In this document: positions 17,140 through 24,917 of the stretch, in pieces
Layout of the letters: every line of letters begins with the position of its first letter
Numbering within the stretch: position 1 is the stretch's first letter
Position numbers and translations under genes: made by a program
Notes under the pieces: model-generated
Told to the model about the DNA's origin: nothing
Database searches by the model: none
Seen by the model: the letters and a program-made list of their open reading frames with translations, nothing else
NCBI GenBank assembly: GCA_964247675.1
Contig: CAXTVW010000003.1
Span: 1 to 64,000, forward strand
Direction of reading: 5' to 3'
Source: BOG-908 sp964247675
Lineage (GTDB): Bacteria > Pseudomonadota > Alphaproteobacteria > Acetobacterales > Acetobacteraceae
DNA: 64,000 bases

Positions 17140-18008
17140 ACATGGTGGCACACTCGCCCAGCGAGGCGGCGCACCGGCTGCAGTGCCGCCTCGCCGTGCT
17201 GAACGGCAAGCGCCTGACGCCCACTCTACCGGATGCGGACAGCGCGGATGACCTGACATCCATCCTGGCGGAAGAGGCGGCGTTCCTCGAATCATCACGC
17301 GGCCGGGTAAGTGCCGCCGCGTGTGCGGCGCCTACGGATGCCAGGCGTTTCCTGGAATGGTTCGAAGAGCTGTCGCTGAGCGGACCGGGCCAGAACGACA
17401 GCCTGTTTGCCTGGTTGGCGACCGAATGTTCGCTGGCCGAGATGCGCTGGTTCCTGGCACAGGAGGTTGCAGGCGAGGCCGGCTTCGATGACCTGATCGC
17501 CCTGACGCTTGTCGGCATGCCGGTTCGCCCGAAGCTGGCGCTGGCGGCGAATTTCTGGGACGAGATGGGTCGCGGCGGCGCGCGCGGCATGCACGGCCCC
17601 ATGCTGGGAGCGCTGGCGACGTACCTGGATCTGCACCTGCCTGTGGAAGCCATGGTGTGGCAGTCGCTTGCCTTGGCCAATACCATGGCGGGATTGGCGT
17701 CCGCCAGGCGATACGCTTTCCAGTCCATAGGCGCGCTCGGCGCGATCGAGCTGACGGCGCCAGGGCGGGCCGCGCAGGTGGAAGCAGGCCTGCGCCGGCT
17801 GGGCGTGCCTGGGAAATTCCGGCATTATTTCGCACTGCATGCGGTGCTCGATGTGAAGCATTCGGCGGCGTGGAATGCCGAAGTGATCATGCCGCTGGTC
17901 GAGGAGGATCCGCGGCGCGCCACAGCCATCGCGGAAGGTGCGCTGATGCGGCTCGAATGCGGGGCGGCCTGTTTTTCGCGCTACAGGATGGACCTCGACG
18001 TAGATTGA
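17136..18008 (+). CDS. Heme-oxygenase-like iron-containing redox enzyme (HDO/Haem_oxygenase_2 type)
   Basis: A 290-residue mostly helical protein. The segments TECSLAEMRWFLAQE and HYFALHAVLDVKHSAAW place Glu and His/Asp residues as in heme-oxygenase-like diiron or mononuclear oxidases, the superfamily of SznF, UndA and BesC. These enzymes use O2 for N-oxygenation or for C-C cleavage of amino or fatty acids. Coupled to the methyltransferase by a 4-bp overlap and divergent from an ATP-grasp gene, it looks like part of a small natural-product or modified amino acid pathway (inference). Confidence 0.78.
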   Translation: MNMVAHSPSEAAHRLQCRLAVLNGKRLTPTLPDADSADDLTSILAEEAAFLESSRGRVSAAACAAPTDARRFLEWFEELSLSGPGQNDSLFAWLATECSLAEMRWFLAQEVAGEAGFDDLIALTLVGMPVRPKLALAANFWDEMGRGGARGMHGPMLGALATYLDLHLPVEAMVWQSLALANTMAGLASARRYAFQSIGALGAIELTAPGRAAQVEAGLRRLGVPGKFRHYFALHAVLDVKHSAAWNAEVIMPLVEEDPRRATAIAEGALMRLECGAACFSRYRMDLDVD

Positions 18009-18098
18009 AACTGAGCCGTCCACTTCGTGGGGAGCCTGGTCTGCGAAGCTTCCGCGTTGTGCCGGGGCCGATGGCTGATGGGCGCATGCCCCGCCCGC

Positions 18099-19193
18099 TC
18101 AGCTCGCGAAGACAAGCACCCGGTGCCAGGCCGCGCTGAGGTAGCCCTTGTAGTTCCAGGTGTCGTCCGGCAGCGCAGGCTGCGTCTGCCCGGCCGAATC
18201 CCACGCCCGCACAACCAGCTCGTGCTCGCCGCGCGGCAGGTCCACATTGGCGCTCCAGAACGTCCAGCTCCACGGGCATGCCGCATCGTGATCCAGCTCC
18301 GCCTGTGTCCAGCTGCGCCCGCCGTTTGTCGAGACATCCACGCGGGTGACGGCACGCGCGGTCGCGATCGCGTAGCCGCGCAGCGTGATGCGCCCGGCCT
18401 TCAGCTCGGCCCGGGGCGGCGGCTCGCAGATCGCCGCGTTCAGCGGCATGTCGTTGATGGTGATCCCCTGCGCCCAATCGACGGTCTCCTCGGTCGCGTC
18501 GGGCGGCACCAGCTTGTACTCGCGCTGCTGCATGTGGTTGTCCGATGGCTGGTCCTGAACCACGATGGCGGCCAGCCATTTCGGGCTGCGCACGCCGGCG
18601 AAGCCGGGCACGACGACGCGCAGCGGAAAACCATGTTCGGGGGCGAGCGGCGCACCGTTCATCGCCCAGGCCAGAAGCACTTCCGGCGACATCGCCTTGC
18701 GCATCGGGATCGACGCGCCGTAGCGGAACCGGCCTTCCTCGGGCATCTCGATGTCGTCGCAGGCTTCGCAGGCAACGTGGAGTTCCCCATTCGTCTCGGC
18801 GCCTGCCGCGCGCAGCACGTCTGCCAGCGCCACGCCCGTCCAGACGGCGTTGCCGATAGCACCGGGCGCCCAGGGGTCGCCGGAGGTGGGCCGCACGACC
18901 TGCATGTCCGCGCGGCGGTTGCCGGCGCATTGCATCACCGCCGTCACCGAACGTTCCGGAAAACGCTGGCGCAGCTCAGGCACCGTCAGGTCCATCGGAT
19001 TCGCGACGCGGCCGCTCACGCGCAGCCGGTGCGCGCCTTCCTGCAGCGCCGGGATGTTGCCATGGCTGCGCACGTAGAAATCGGCTTGCGGCGTGATCAT
19101 CGCCGCGCGCAGACGGCCCAGCGGCGGCTCCGCGTTGTAAGGGTGCGCGCTGTGCACGATCAGGTCTGGCTTTGAGGCGAACGGATTATGCAA
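18099..19193 (-). CDS. Second sulfite oxidase-family molybdoenzyme without export signal
   Basis: A 364-residue molybdopterin oxidoreductase of the sulfite oxidase family: Moco-binding Cys in AVMQCAGNRRADM, substrate region GASIPMRKA, EHGFPLRVVVPGF, and a C-terminal Mo-co dimerisation domain (VTRVDVSTNGGRSW). TTG 19193 is taken as start because GAAGGA lies 6 bp upstream. No Tat or Sec signal is seen, unlike the paralogue at 19567-20793, so it appears cytosolic. Third gene of a sorA-cytochrome-oxidase set. Confidence 0.87.
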   Translation of the reverse strand: MHNPFASKPDLIVHSAHPYNAEPPLGRLRAAMITPQADFYVRSHGNIPALQEGAHRLRVSGRVANPMDLTVPELRQRFPERSVTAVMQCAGNRRADMQVVRPTSGDPWAPGAIGNAVWTGVALADVLRAAGAETNGELHVACEACDDIEMPEEGRFRYGASIPMRKAMSPEVLLAWAMNGAPLAPEHGFPLRVVVPGFAGVRSPKWLAAIVVQDQPSDNHMQQREYKLVPPDATEETVDWAQGITINDMPLNAAICEPPPRAELKAGRITLRGYAIATARAVTRVDVSTNGGRSWTQAELDHDAACPWSWTFWSANVDLPRGEHELVVRAWDSAGQTQPALPDDTWNYKGYLSAAWHRVLVFAS

Positions 19194-19226
19194 GGCGGTT
19201 CCTTCGGGCGCTGGCGGATGTGCCCG

Positions 19227-19553
19227 TTACGGCGCGCCCTTGATGGCAACCAAATAGGCGATCACCGCGTCGGCATCGGCGGCCGAGACCGGCGCCTTGT
19301 AGACAGCGATCATCTTGTGGACTTCGTTGCTCCACACCGCCTTCGTCAAGGAAGGCTGGTTCAGCACCATGCCCGCGGAATGGCAGGCCACGCAGTTGTT
19401 GTTTATCGCGTCGGCCTTGTCGCCCCCGGGGAACACCCGGTCGCCGGTCGGCAATTCCACCTTCACCGATTTGAAAACCATCGGCGCCTCAGCAAGCGCC
19501 ACAGACAGACACGCGCCTGTCAGCAGGCAAGCTAGTGTAATCGTCCTCAGCAT
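19227..19553 (-). CDS. sorB: Sulfite dehydrogenase-type cytochrome c subunit (SorB-like)
   Basis: A 108-residue periplasmic monohaem cytochrome c. The signal peptide ends near ALAEA, the haem site is CVACH and the distal Met is probably in GMVLNQP. The length and the position right after the SorA-like gene fit SorB, the electron acceptor of bacterial sulfite dehydrogenase. Ribosome site GAGGAG overlaps the end of sorA, 13 bp separate the genes, and the second oxidase follows after 33 bp, so one operon is likely. Confidence 0.85.
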   Translation of the reverse strand: MLRTITLACLLTGACLSVALAEAPMVFKSVKVELPTGDRVFPGGDKADAINNNCVACHSAGMVLNQPSLTKAVWSNEVHKMIAVYKAPVSAADADAVIAYLVAIKGAP

Positions 19554-19566
19554 GGTCCGGTGCTCC

Positions 19567-20793
19567 TCAGATCACTGTCAGCTTCGTGGTCTCGATGCCG
19601 TTCTGCATGAAGCCGCCCGGGTTCCAGTTCCGCACCGCCGGCTGCGTCACGCCGGCGGTGTTGGTGCAACGGACCATCACGCCTTGCTCGCCACGGCCGG
19701 CAAGCGGCACGGTGGCGTCCCAGCGCCGGAAGCTATACTTGCCCTCGTCGGTCCCCAGCTTCGTGGGCAACCAGGTCCGGCCGGCATCGGTAGAGACATC
19801 CACGCGGGCCACGCCGGCATCGCCGCCCAGCGCGATCCCGCGCAGCGCCACGGGCGCGCCAGCCTTCACAGTCTGGCCTTCCTTGAGGTTGGTGACAAAG
19901 GACCGCGGGTTCATCCGGCTGATCGGCACCGTCTTGAAGCCGGCGGCACCCGGCTTGACGTCCGCGTTCGGCGTGTCCGGAATGCGGTAGGCGGTCTTCA
20001 TCCAGTACTGGTCGTCCGCATGGTCCAGCACCTCGATGTCATTGAGCATCTTCACCCAGTATGTGGAGTACCAGCCAGGCACGATCAGGCGTAGCGGGAA
20101 GCCGTTCAGCAGCGGCAGCTGCTCGCCGTTCATGGCGTAGGCGATCATCACTTCGCCATCGCGCGCATGGTCGATGTCGAGCGATTTCAGGAAGTCCGGC
20201 GCGTCGTCGACCACCGGTGTGTCCAGGCCGTTGAAACGCACCTGCACGGCGCTCGCCTTCACGCCGGCGCGGTCCAGGACGTCACGCAGGCGCACGCCGG
20301 ACCAGCGCGCATTGCCCATCGCCCCGTTCGCCCACTGGCCGCCCGGCACGCGCGGCGCGAACAGGCCGCGCGAATTGCCCGAGCACTGGTTCACCGCAGC
20401 CAGCTCCACCCGCGGCAGCGCGGCCAGGTCGGTGAGCGACAGGGACTGTGCCTGGTTGACCTGGCCACGCACCGTCAGGCGGAACTTGTCCGCATCGACC
20501 TCCTCGGGGATCACGGCCCAGTGCCAGCGCACGAAGAAGCGGTCGTTCGGCGTGAACACGCCCTGATCGAACACATCGAACGGCGTCTCCAGCAAGGCCG
20601 GCCGCGTGCGCTGCAGGATCATCGCACCCTTCTGCGGGAACGCGTTCGTCATCGGCCGCGTGTCGGGGCCCCCCGGCAAGGGCAGGCGCACCACGTCCCC
20701 GGCCCAAGCGGGCGCCATGCCGCGCAGGGCCAGCGCGGCGCCAGCGGCACCAAGGACCGCCCTGCGTCCGATCGGGTTGGTTGCACCGTTCAT
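19567..20793 (-). CDS. sorA: Periplasmic sulfite dehydrogenase molybdopterin subunit (SorA-like)
   Basis: A 408-residue enzyme that oxidises sulfite to sulfate and passes electrons to cytochrome c. A Tat signal opens the protein (PIGRRAVLGAAGAALALRG, cleavage near AWAG). The Moco-binding Cys is in AVNQCSGNSRGLF. Further sites are FPLRLIVPGWYSTYWVK and the dimerisation domain (VARVDVSTDAGRTW). The start at 20793 has a strong GGAGG with 6 bp spacing. Operon with sorB and a second oxidase; a YeiH-type exporter gene lies just upstream on the same strand. Confidence 0.9.
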   Translation of the reverse strand: MNGATNPIGRRAVLGAAGAALALRGMAPAWAGDVVRLPLPGGPDTRPMTNAFPQKGAMILQRTRPALLETPFDVFDQGVFTPNDRFFVRWHWAVIPEEVDADKFRLTVRGQVNQAQSLSLTDLAALPRVELAAVNQCSGNSRGLFAPRVPGGQWANGAMGNARWSGVRLRDVLDRAGVKASAVQVRFNGLDTPVVDDAPDFLKSLDIDHARDGEVMIAYAMNGEQLPLLNGFPLRLIVPGWYSTYWVKMLNDIEVLDHADDQYWMKTAYRIPDTPNADVKPGAAGFKTVPISRMNPRSFVTNLKEGQTVKAGAPVALRGIALGGDAGVARVDVSTDAGRTWLPTKLGTDEGKYSFRRWDATVPLAGRGEQGVMVRCTNTAGVTQPAVRNWNPGGFMQNGIETTKLTVI

Positions 20794-20834
20794 TGTTTTC
20801 CTCCTGCAGTCATAGGGAACGCCATCCTGCCGCG

Positions 20835-21929
20835 TCATGCCACGCCCAGCAGGCGTATCAGACCCACGCTGATGCCGCCCAGCACAACGAGCGAGAGCGT
20901 GACCGCGGCCGTCACACGCACACCGGCCTTGGCGACCACGCGCACATCCACCCCCAGGCCGAGTGCCGCCATCGACACGGTGGTCAGCAGGCTGGCGGCC
21001 ACCTTGATCGGTGGCAACAGGGCATCCGGTATCAGCCCGAAGGAGCGCACCGCCAGAACCAGAAGGAAGCCCACGATGAACCACGGCACCAGCTCGTGCA
21101 GCGCAGGCCCGGCGCGTTTCGGCCGGTCGCCCGCCGTCACGTTCGGCGCCGCCTCGTCCGCCTCGTCGCGCAGGCGGCGGGTGAGCAAAGAGAGCACGAG
21201 CACCACCGGCCCCAGCATCAGCACGCGCACCAGCTTGACCACGGTTCCCACCTGGTTGCTCAGCGCGCCGATCGGCAACGTCGCCGCTAGCACCTGCGGC
21301 ACCGCATAGACGGTCAGCCCTGCGAGCACGCCGTACTGCGTCAGGGACAGCAGCAGCACCGGCACCAGCAGCGGCAGCAGCAGCACCACAATCACGCCGA
21401 GCACGGCCGTGAACGCGATGGAGGAGGCCACGTCGTCGCCGTCCGCGCCGATCACCGGCGCCACCGCGGCAATGGCGGAATTACCGCAGATCGAGTTGCC
21501 GCAGGCGACCAGGATGGCCATGCGCTGCTTCAGCCCGAGCGCCCGGCTTATGGCGTAGCTGGTGGCAATGGCCACGGCCACCACCAGCACGATGCCGCCG
21601 AGCAGCGCGGGGCCCAGCGCCAGCACGGTGGCCACGCTGACCGAGGCGCCGAGCAGGACGACGGCGATCTCCAGCAGGATCTTGGCGCTGAACGCGATGC
21701 CTGGATGCCAGCGCGCGCCAGGGGTCCAGGCGGTGCGGATCGCCACCCCCAGCAGGATCGCCAGCACCAGCGCTTCCAGATAGGCCTCGCCGGCGAGCTT
21801 CACTTCCACAAGCTGGAGCAGGCTGGCCGCGACCGTCACCAGAAGGCAGAGCAGCAGGCCGGGCAGTGTTTTCCAAATGGGCGTGAGTGGGGACACGGCG
21901 ATGCCTGCTTGGTTGGTCCCATGCACCAT
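20835..21929 (-). CDS. YeiH/UPF0324-family membrane protein, putative sulfate exporter
   Basis: A 364-residue integral membrane protein with about 10 hydrophobic segments. Family hallmarks are visible: AILLGVAIRT, AKILLEIAVVLLGASVS, VACGNSICGNSAIAAVAPVI and GALSNQVGTVVKLVRVLMLGP. Members of this family are often annotated as putative sulfate exporters and are linked to sulfonate or taurine breakdown. The gene ends 41 bp before sorA on the same strand, so sulfite oxidation and removal of the sulfate product are plausibly co-expressed. Confidence 0.87.
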   Translation of the reverse strand: MVHGTNQAGIAVSPLTPIWKTLPGLLLCLLVTVAASLLQLVEVKLAGEAYLEALVLAILLGVAIRTAWTPGARWHPGIAFSAKILLEIAVVLLGASVSVATVLALGPALLGGIVLVVAVAIATSYAISRALGLKQRMAILVACGNSICGNSAIAAVAPVIGADGDDVASSIAFTAVLGVIVVLLLPLLVPVLLLSLTQYGVLAGLTVYAVPQVLAATLPIGALSNQVGTVVKLVRVLMLGPVVLVLSLLTRRLRDEADEAAPNVTAGDRPKRAGPALHELVPWFIVGFLLVLAVRSFGLIPDALLPPIKVAASLLTTVSMAALGLGVDVRVVAKAGVRVTAAVTLSLVVLGGISVGLIRLLGVA

Positions 21930-22008
21930 GACGACGCTTCTTCCATCGGAATAGCGGTGTTATCTGTTTGAACCGATCTGTCGCTTTGATCGGTTACAGT
22001 GAGGAGAA

Positions 22009-22053
22009 AGCAAGGCCTTCTTTTTTGCAAAAAAGAAGCAAAAAACTTTTGCT
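22009..22053 (+). repeat. Palindromic T/A-rich dispersed repeat, copy 2
   Basis: The same 45-bp element as at 10054-10098, with one substitution and in the same orientation. It stands between the crcB-usp gene (transcribed toward it) and the yeiH-type gene (transcribed away from it on the minus strand). It could act as a terminator for crcB-usp, but the stems are A/T-only, which is weak for a canonical terminator. Confidence 0.75.
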
Positions 22054-22132
22054 CCTACGCCGTTCGGGCGCCTTGGATTGTCTTGCGGCGCTGGTCTGGT
22101 GGTTTCGGCGAGAGGCGTGACTGTTCAGCTTC

Positions 22133-23368
22133 CTACGTGCTGGCCTTCGGCTGCATGAAGACGGGAAGATGCGTCTGCCTTAAAATACTTTCCGTGACAC
22201 CGTCGAACACGGCCTCCCGTAGCCGGCCGTGATCGTAGCTCCCCATCACCAGCAGGTCGGCGCCAGCTTCGCGCGCCATGGCGAGCAACCGGGCTCCGAT
22301 ATCGCCGCCCGTGTTGGGCACCGTCTTGGTTTCGAACGGCAGCTTTGCGAAGACTTCGGCCAGGGCGCCGTCATCGGCCGCCGGGGCGCCGACCTGCAGC
22401 ACGGCGACACGCTCCGCCCTGGACAGGATCGGCATCGACTGGCGAACGGCGCGGCGGGCCTGAGCGTCGTCGCGCCAGGCTACCGCAACGACGCGCCCGA
22501 ACGCTGCCAGGCTCTCCGGCGGCACGAGCAGGACAGGGCGTGACGCGTGCACCAGAGCCGTTCGGATACGGTCGAGGCTCGTGCGGTCTTCCGGCCGGTG
22601 CTCCAGCAAAAGCAGGTGCGCGCCGCGCCCATGCTCGCGTATGGCAGCGATGCCGTCGCCTCGTATCTCGATCCAGCGGGCGCGATGCCCTGCCGCGCGC
22701 TGGGCCGCCACCCAACCGTCCAGTGCCGGTCGCAACGCCGCAACCCAGTCCTGGCGTTGGTTGGCCATCTCCTGCCGGCGCTCCCTGGTCAGCACCTCCT
22801 CGGTCGGCAGCAGGTCAGCCAGTATCGGCCCGTCTATTGCGAGGACGGTGGTGCGTGTGTTGTCCTCGGCCATGAGGCGCGCTGCCATGTCCAGCATAGG
22901 CTGCACGGACTCTGTCCCATGCAGGGCCACCAGCATCTGGTTGCCCAGGCTGTCCGAACCGGCCGGCGCCAGTGCCGCCAGACGCGACGTCCGCACGAGC
23001 TGCGCGGTGGCGTAGCCGGCGGTGACGCTGCCCAGACAGAGCAGGACCGAGAGCGCGATGTTGCCGAGCGCCTGTCCTGACCGCCCGTCGCGCAGCAGCT
23101 CGAGCGTCTGCAGGCTGAAGGACGAGAACGTGGTGAAGCCGCCGCAAACGCCTACCATGACAAAGGCGCGCAAATCCGGCGATGCGGCGAAGCGGCTTTC
23201 GGTCGAGGTCAGCGTTCCGAAGAAGCCAATCACGAAGGAACCGACCACGTTGATCAGGATCGTTCCCCACGGGAACGCCGGCCCGGTCAGCGTGACCATG
23301 AGAACCCCGAGCCAGGCGCGCAGCACGCTGCCGATCGCGCCACCCAGGCCGATGAAGGCGTAGATCAT
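22133..23368 (-). CDS. crcB: CrcB/Fluc fluoride channel fused to two universal stress (Usp) domains
   Basis: A 411-residue fusion. Residues 1-127 are a complete Fluc fluoride channel with four TM segments and the signatures GGAIGSVLRAW, NVVGSFVIGFF and GFTTFSSFSLQ. Residues about 140-275 and 280-408 are two Usp domains; the second has a good ATP site (VMGSYDHGR.REAVFDG.TESIL). The channel releases toxic fluoride from the cytosol. Control is strongly supported by a fluoride riboswitch upstream. ATG 23368 overlaps the stop of a 22-codon leader ORF (ATGA). Fluc channels are dual-topology dimers, so a bulky C-terminal fusion is unexpected. Confidence 0.9.
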   Translation of the reverse strand: MIYAFIGLGGAIGSVLRAWLGVLMVTLTGPAFPWGTILINVVGSFVIGFFGTLTSTESRFAASPDLRAFVMVGVCGGFTTFSSFSLQTLELLRDGRSGQALGNIALSVLLCLGSVTAGYATAQLVRTSRLAALAPAGSDSLGNQMLVALHGTESVQPMLDMAARLMAEDNTRTTVLAIDGPILADLLPTEEVLTRERRQEMANQRQDWVAALRPALDGWVAAQRAAGHRARWIEIRGDGIAAIREHGRGAHLLLLEHRPEDRTSLDRIRTALVHASRPVLLVPPESLAAFGRVVAVAWRDDAQARRAVRQSMPILSRAERVAVLQVGAPAADDGALAEVFAKLPFETKTVPNTGGDIGARLLAMAREAGADLLVMGSYDHGRLREAVFDGVTESILRQTHLPVFMQPKAST

Positions 23369-23433
23369 GCGACCGCAAACGCCTCCGATACGTCACGCCG
23401 AGTGGAACTGAATGAGGATCGTGAATTGGACAT
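23365..23433 (-). CDS. Short leader ORF (22 aa) coupled to crcB-usp
   Basis: A 22-codon frame starting at ATG 23433 with a strong GGGAGG 4 bp upstream, ending in a TGA that overlaps the crcB ATG (ATGA). The peptide is Ser-rich (MSNSRSSFSSTRRDVSEAF...). It sits between the fluoride riboswitch and crcB, whose own best Shine-Dalgarno (GGAGG) is 13 bp away, rather far. Translation of the leader probably delivers ribosomes to crcB. It is not a known family. Confidence 0.6.
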   Translation of the reverse strand: MSNSRSSFSSTRRDVSEAFAVA

Positions 23434-23466
23434 GACGCCTCCCGTGGACATGCTTCGGTCCGGACC

Positions 23467-23517
23467 GGCAGGAGTCATCAGCCCATGACGGGCGGTTGAA
23501 GGGGGAACCCCATCCCC
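23467..23517 (-). promoter_or_regulatory. Fluoride riboswitch (crcB RNA motif)
   Basis: On the minus strand the stretch starts GGGGATGGGGTTCCCCC (P1 stem and GGNGATGG element), continues TTCAACCGCCCGTCA (the AACCGCC element) and closes with TGGGCTGATGACTCCTGCC (GGCTGATG element and 3' strand). These are the conserved blocks of the fluoride aptamer in the right order and spacing. It lies about 100 nt upstream of the crcB-usp start. A perfect 12-bp palindrome at 23456-23467 abuts its 3' end and may belong to the expression platform. Confidence 0.88.
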
Positions 23518-23672
23518 TGACCTGGACGGTCGCACGTTTCGGCTGAGCGCTCAACGCGCTTGCACGGGCCGTTTGGACGGCGAGGTTACCGCCTTGCGAG
23601 CGTGGTCGCGCGAAAGCGAACGGATTGCAGCCGCAGTCTCCGTCGTGAACGGCACGTGCCCTACGCGCGGCC

Positions 23673-24578
23673 TCAATAGCTGAGGTCACGTCCCATCGGA
23701 CATTGCAGCGGATCGTTGAGGTCGAAATGCGGGATGTGGCCGAGCCCGGACACGACGGCCTCCATCCTCGGTTCCCCGCCGTTGCGCTGCTTCCAGAGGT
23801 CGTAGATGCGCAGCATCGCGCCGAGGGCGCCCTGCATGTCCTGCAACAACACGGTGGCGTGAGCAATCGCCAGCAATCCCTGCTGCTTGTCCTCGGTCTG
23901 GGCATCGAGGGTCGGCAGCGCCGGGTTCTCGCCGCCCTTTGTCAGCCGGTCATACAGGCGTGGCTGAATGCTGTGGCCCGCTTCATCGGTCTGACTCTTC
24001 AGCACGACGATCTTTGGCTTCTGGCCTACGGTCACGCACCCTTCCGTCCATTCCGGAAGGTTGCCGTAGTGGAACAGGGTGTTGGTTTCGGTCTGGATCA
24101 GGAACGTCCGGTGCCCGCGGAGACCGCGGTCCTGCTCGGCCTGAGTCATAGGCGGCCCGGGTGACGTCTTCGCGTTGTTGAAGACGACAGGATACGTCCC
24201 GGGCTTGACCACCGGGTAGTCCTTCACCCGCCCGGCCTGGCCTCCCGCGATGAAGTAATTGCCGATCGGCGGTTCGAGTGCGTAGCACTCGGCCGAGCTC
24301 CCGATCTGCTTGTCGGTCATCACGACGCGGTCCAGCAGGGCGCCCCTGATATGGACGTGAGTCGACAAGCGCGACGGCTCGACATAGGCCATCTTGCCAC
24401 CCGGCTGCCTCTGCATCACGCCGAAGTAGAAGTTCGCCTTGCGCGAGACGTCGAACACGATGTCTGCGCCGGCCTTGGTGTTGGCACTTGTCACGATCCC
24501 CTCCGACACAATTGCGCAAACCGCAGCAAACGATGCCAACGGGCCGCAGGCAAGCCGCCGTCGGCCGGACCACTCCAT
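23673..24578 (-). CDS. Exported protein of unknown function with HYGN...EGCV motif
   Basis: A 301-residue frame. The start at 24578 gives a plausible signal (basic RRR, then LACGPLASFAAVCAIVSEG), but no good ribosome site is seen, and the frame remains open upstream to 24689. The middle segment TLFHYGNLPEWTEGCVTVG resembles the HxGN...GC(I/V) core of DUF5675/L,D-transpeptidase-like domains. The rest (EPPIGNYFIAGGQAGRVKDYPVVKPGTYPV) would fit a beta-rich fold of that kind. Function is unknown. It is the last intact gene before the island border. Confidence 0.55.
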   Translation of the reverse strand: MEWSGRRRLACGPLASFAAVCAIVSEGIVTSANTKAGADIVFDVSRKANFYFGVMQRQPGGKMAYVEPSRLSTHVHIRGALLDRVVMTDKQIGSSAECYALEPPIGNYFIAGGQAGRVKDYPVVKPGTYPVVFNNAKTSPGPPMTQAEQDRGLRGHRTFLIQTETNTLFHYGNLPEWTEGCVTVGQKPKIVVLKSQTDEAGHSIQPRLYDRLTKGGENPALPTLDAQTEDKQQGLLAIAHATVLLQDMQGALGAMLRIYDLWKQRNGGEPRMEAVVSGLGHIPHFDLNDPLQCPMGRDLSY

Positions 24579-24726
24579 TTGTGCGGCAGGCTCGTTCTCC
24601 CGACCGGTTCCGCGGTAGTTGCCGCCTTGAGCCAGCGAAAGAGCTCGCGGCGCTTGTCGATCGACCCCGAAGCGGTGGCGGAACACCACCTATGTGGTGC
24701 TGGCGTGGTCGTCGACGATCGGATGT

Positions 24727-24916
24727 TCAGCCGTCCAGGCCGTTGCTCACGTCGATCACGGTCTTCCCGTTTGCCCGATCCGGCGATGCGTTGACCCAAG
24801 GGCGTTCCGACGTCAGCGAGCGGGTAGCGGCTGCCGACGCGCGGCCGAATTACCCCGGCCTCGGCTGCCGCGCGCAGCCGGCTGAGACTCTGTGGGGTAG
24901 TGTTGGTGAACAGCAT
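24727..24916 (-). pseudogene. C-terminal remnant of a zinc-type medium-chain dehydrogenase/quinone reductase
   Basis: On the minus strand one frame reads LSRLRAAAEAGVIRPRVGSRYPLADV, and after a frameshift another reads RANGKTVIDVSNGLDG followed by a stop. Together these make the typical tail of an NADPH:quinone reductase-like MDR protein. No N-terminal half is present. The remnant abuts the transposase remnant at about 24917, which suggests that insertion truncated it. Confidence 0.5.
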
Positions 24917-24917
24917 G

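Noticed and set aside
23456..23467. Perfect 12-bp palindrome CGGTCCGGACCG as an operator
   Set aside because: It directly abuts the fluoride aptamer, so a role in the RNA expression platform is more likely than a protein site.
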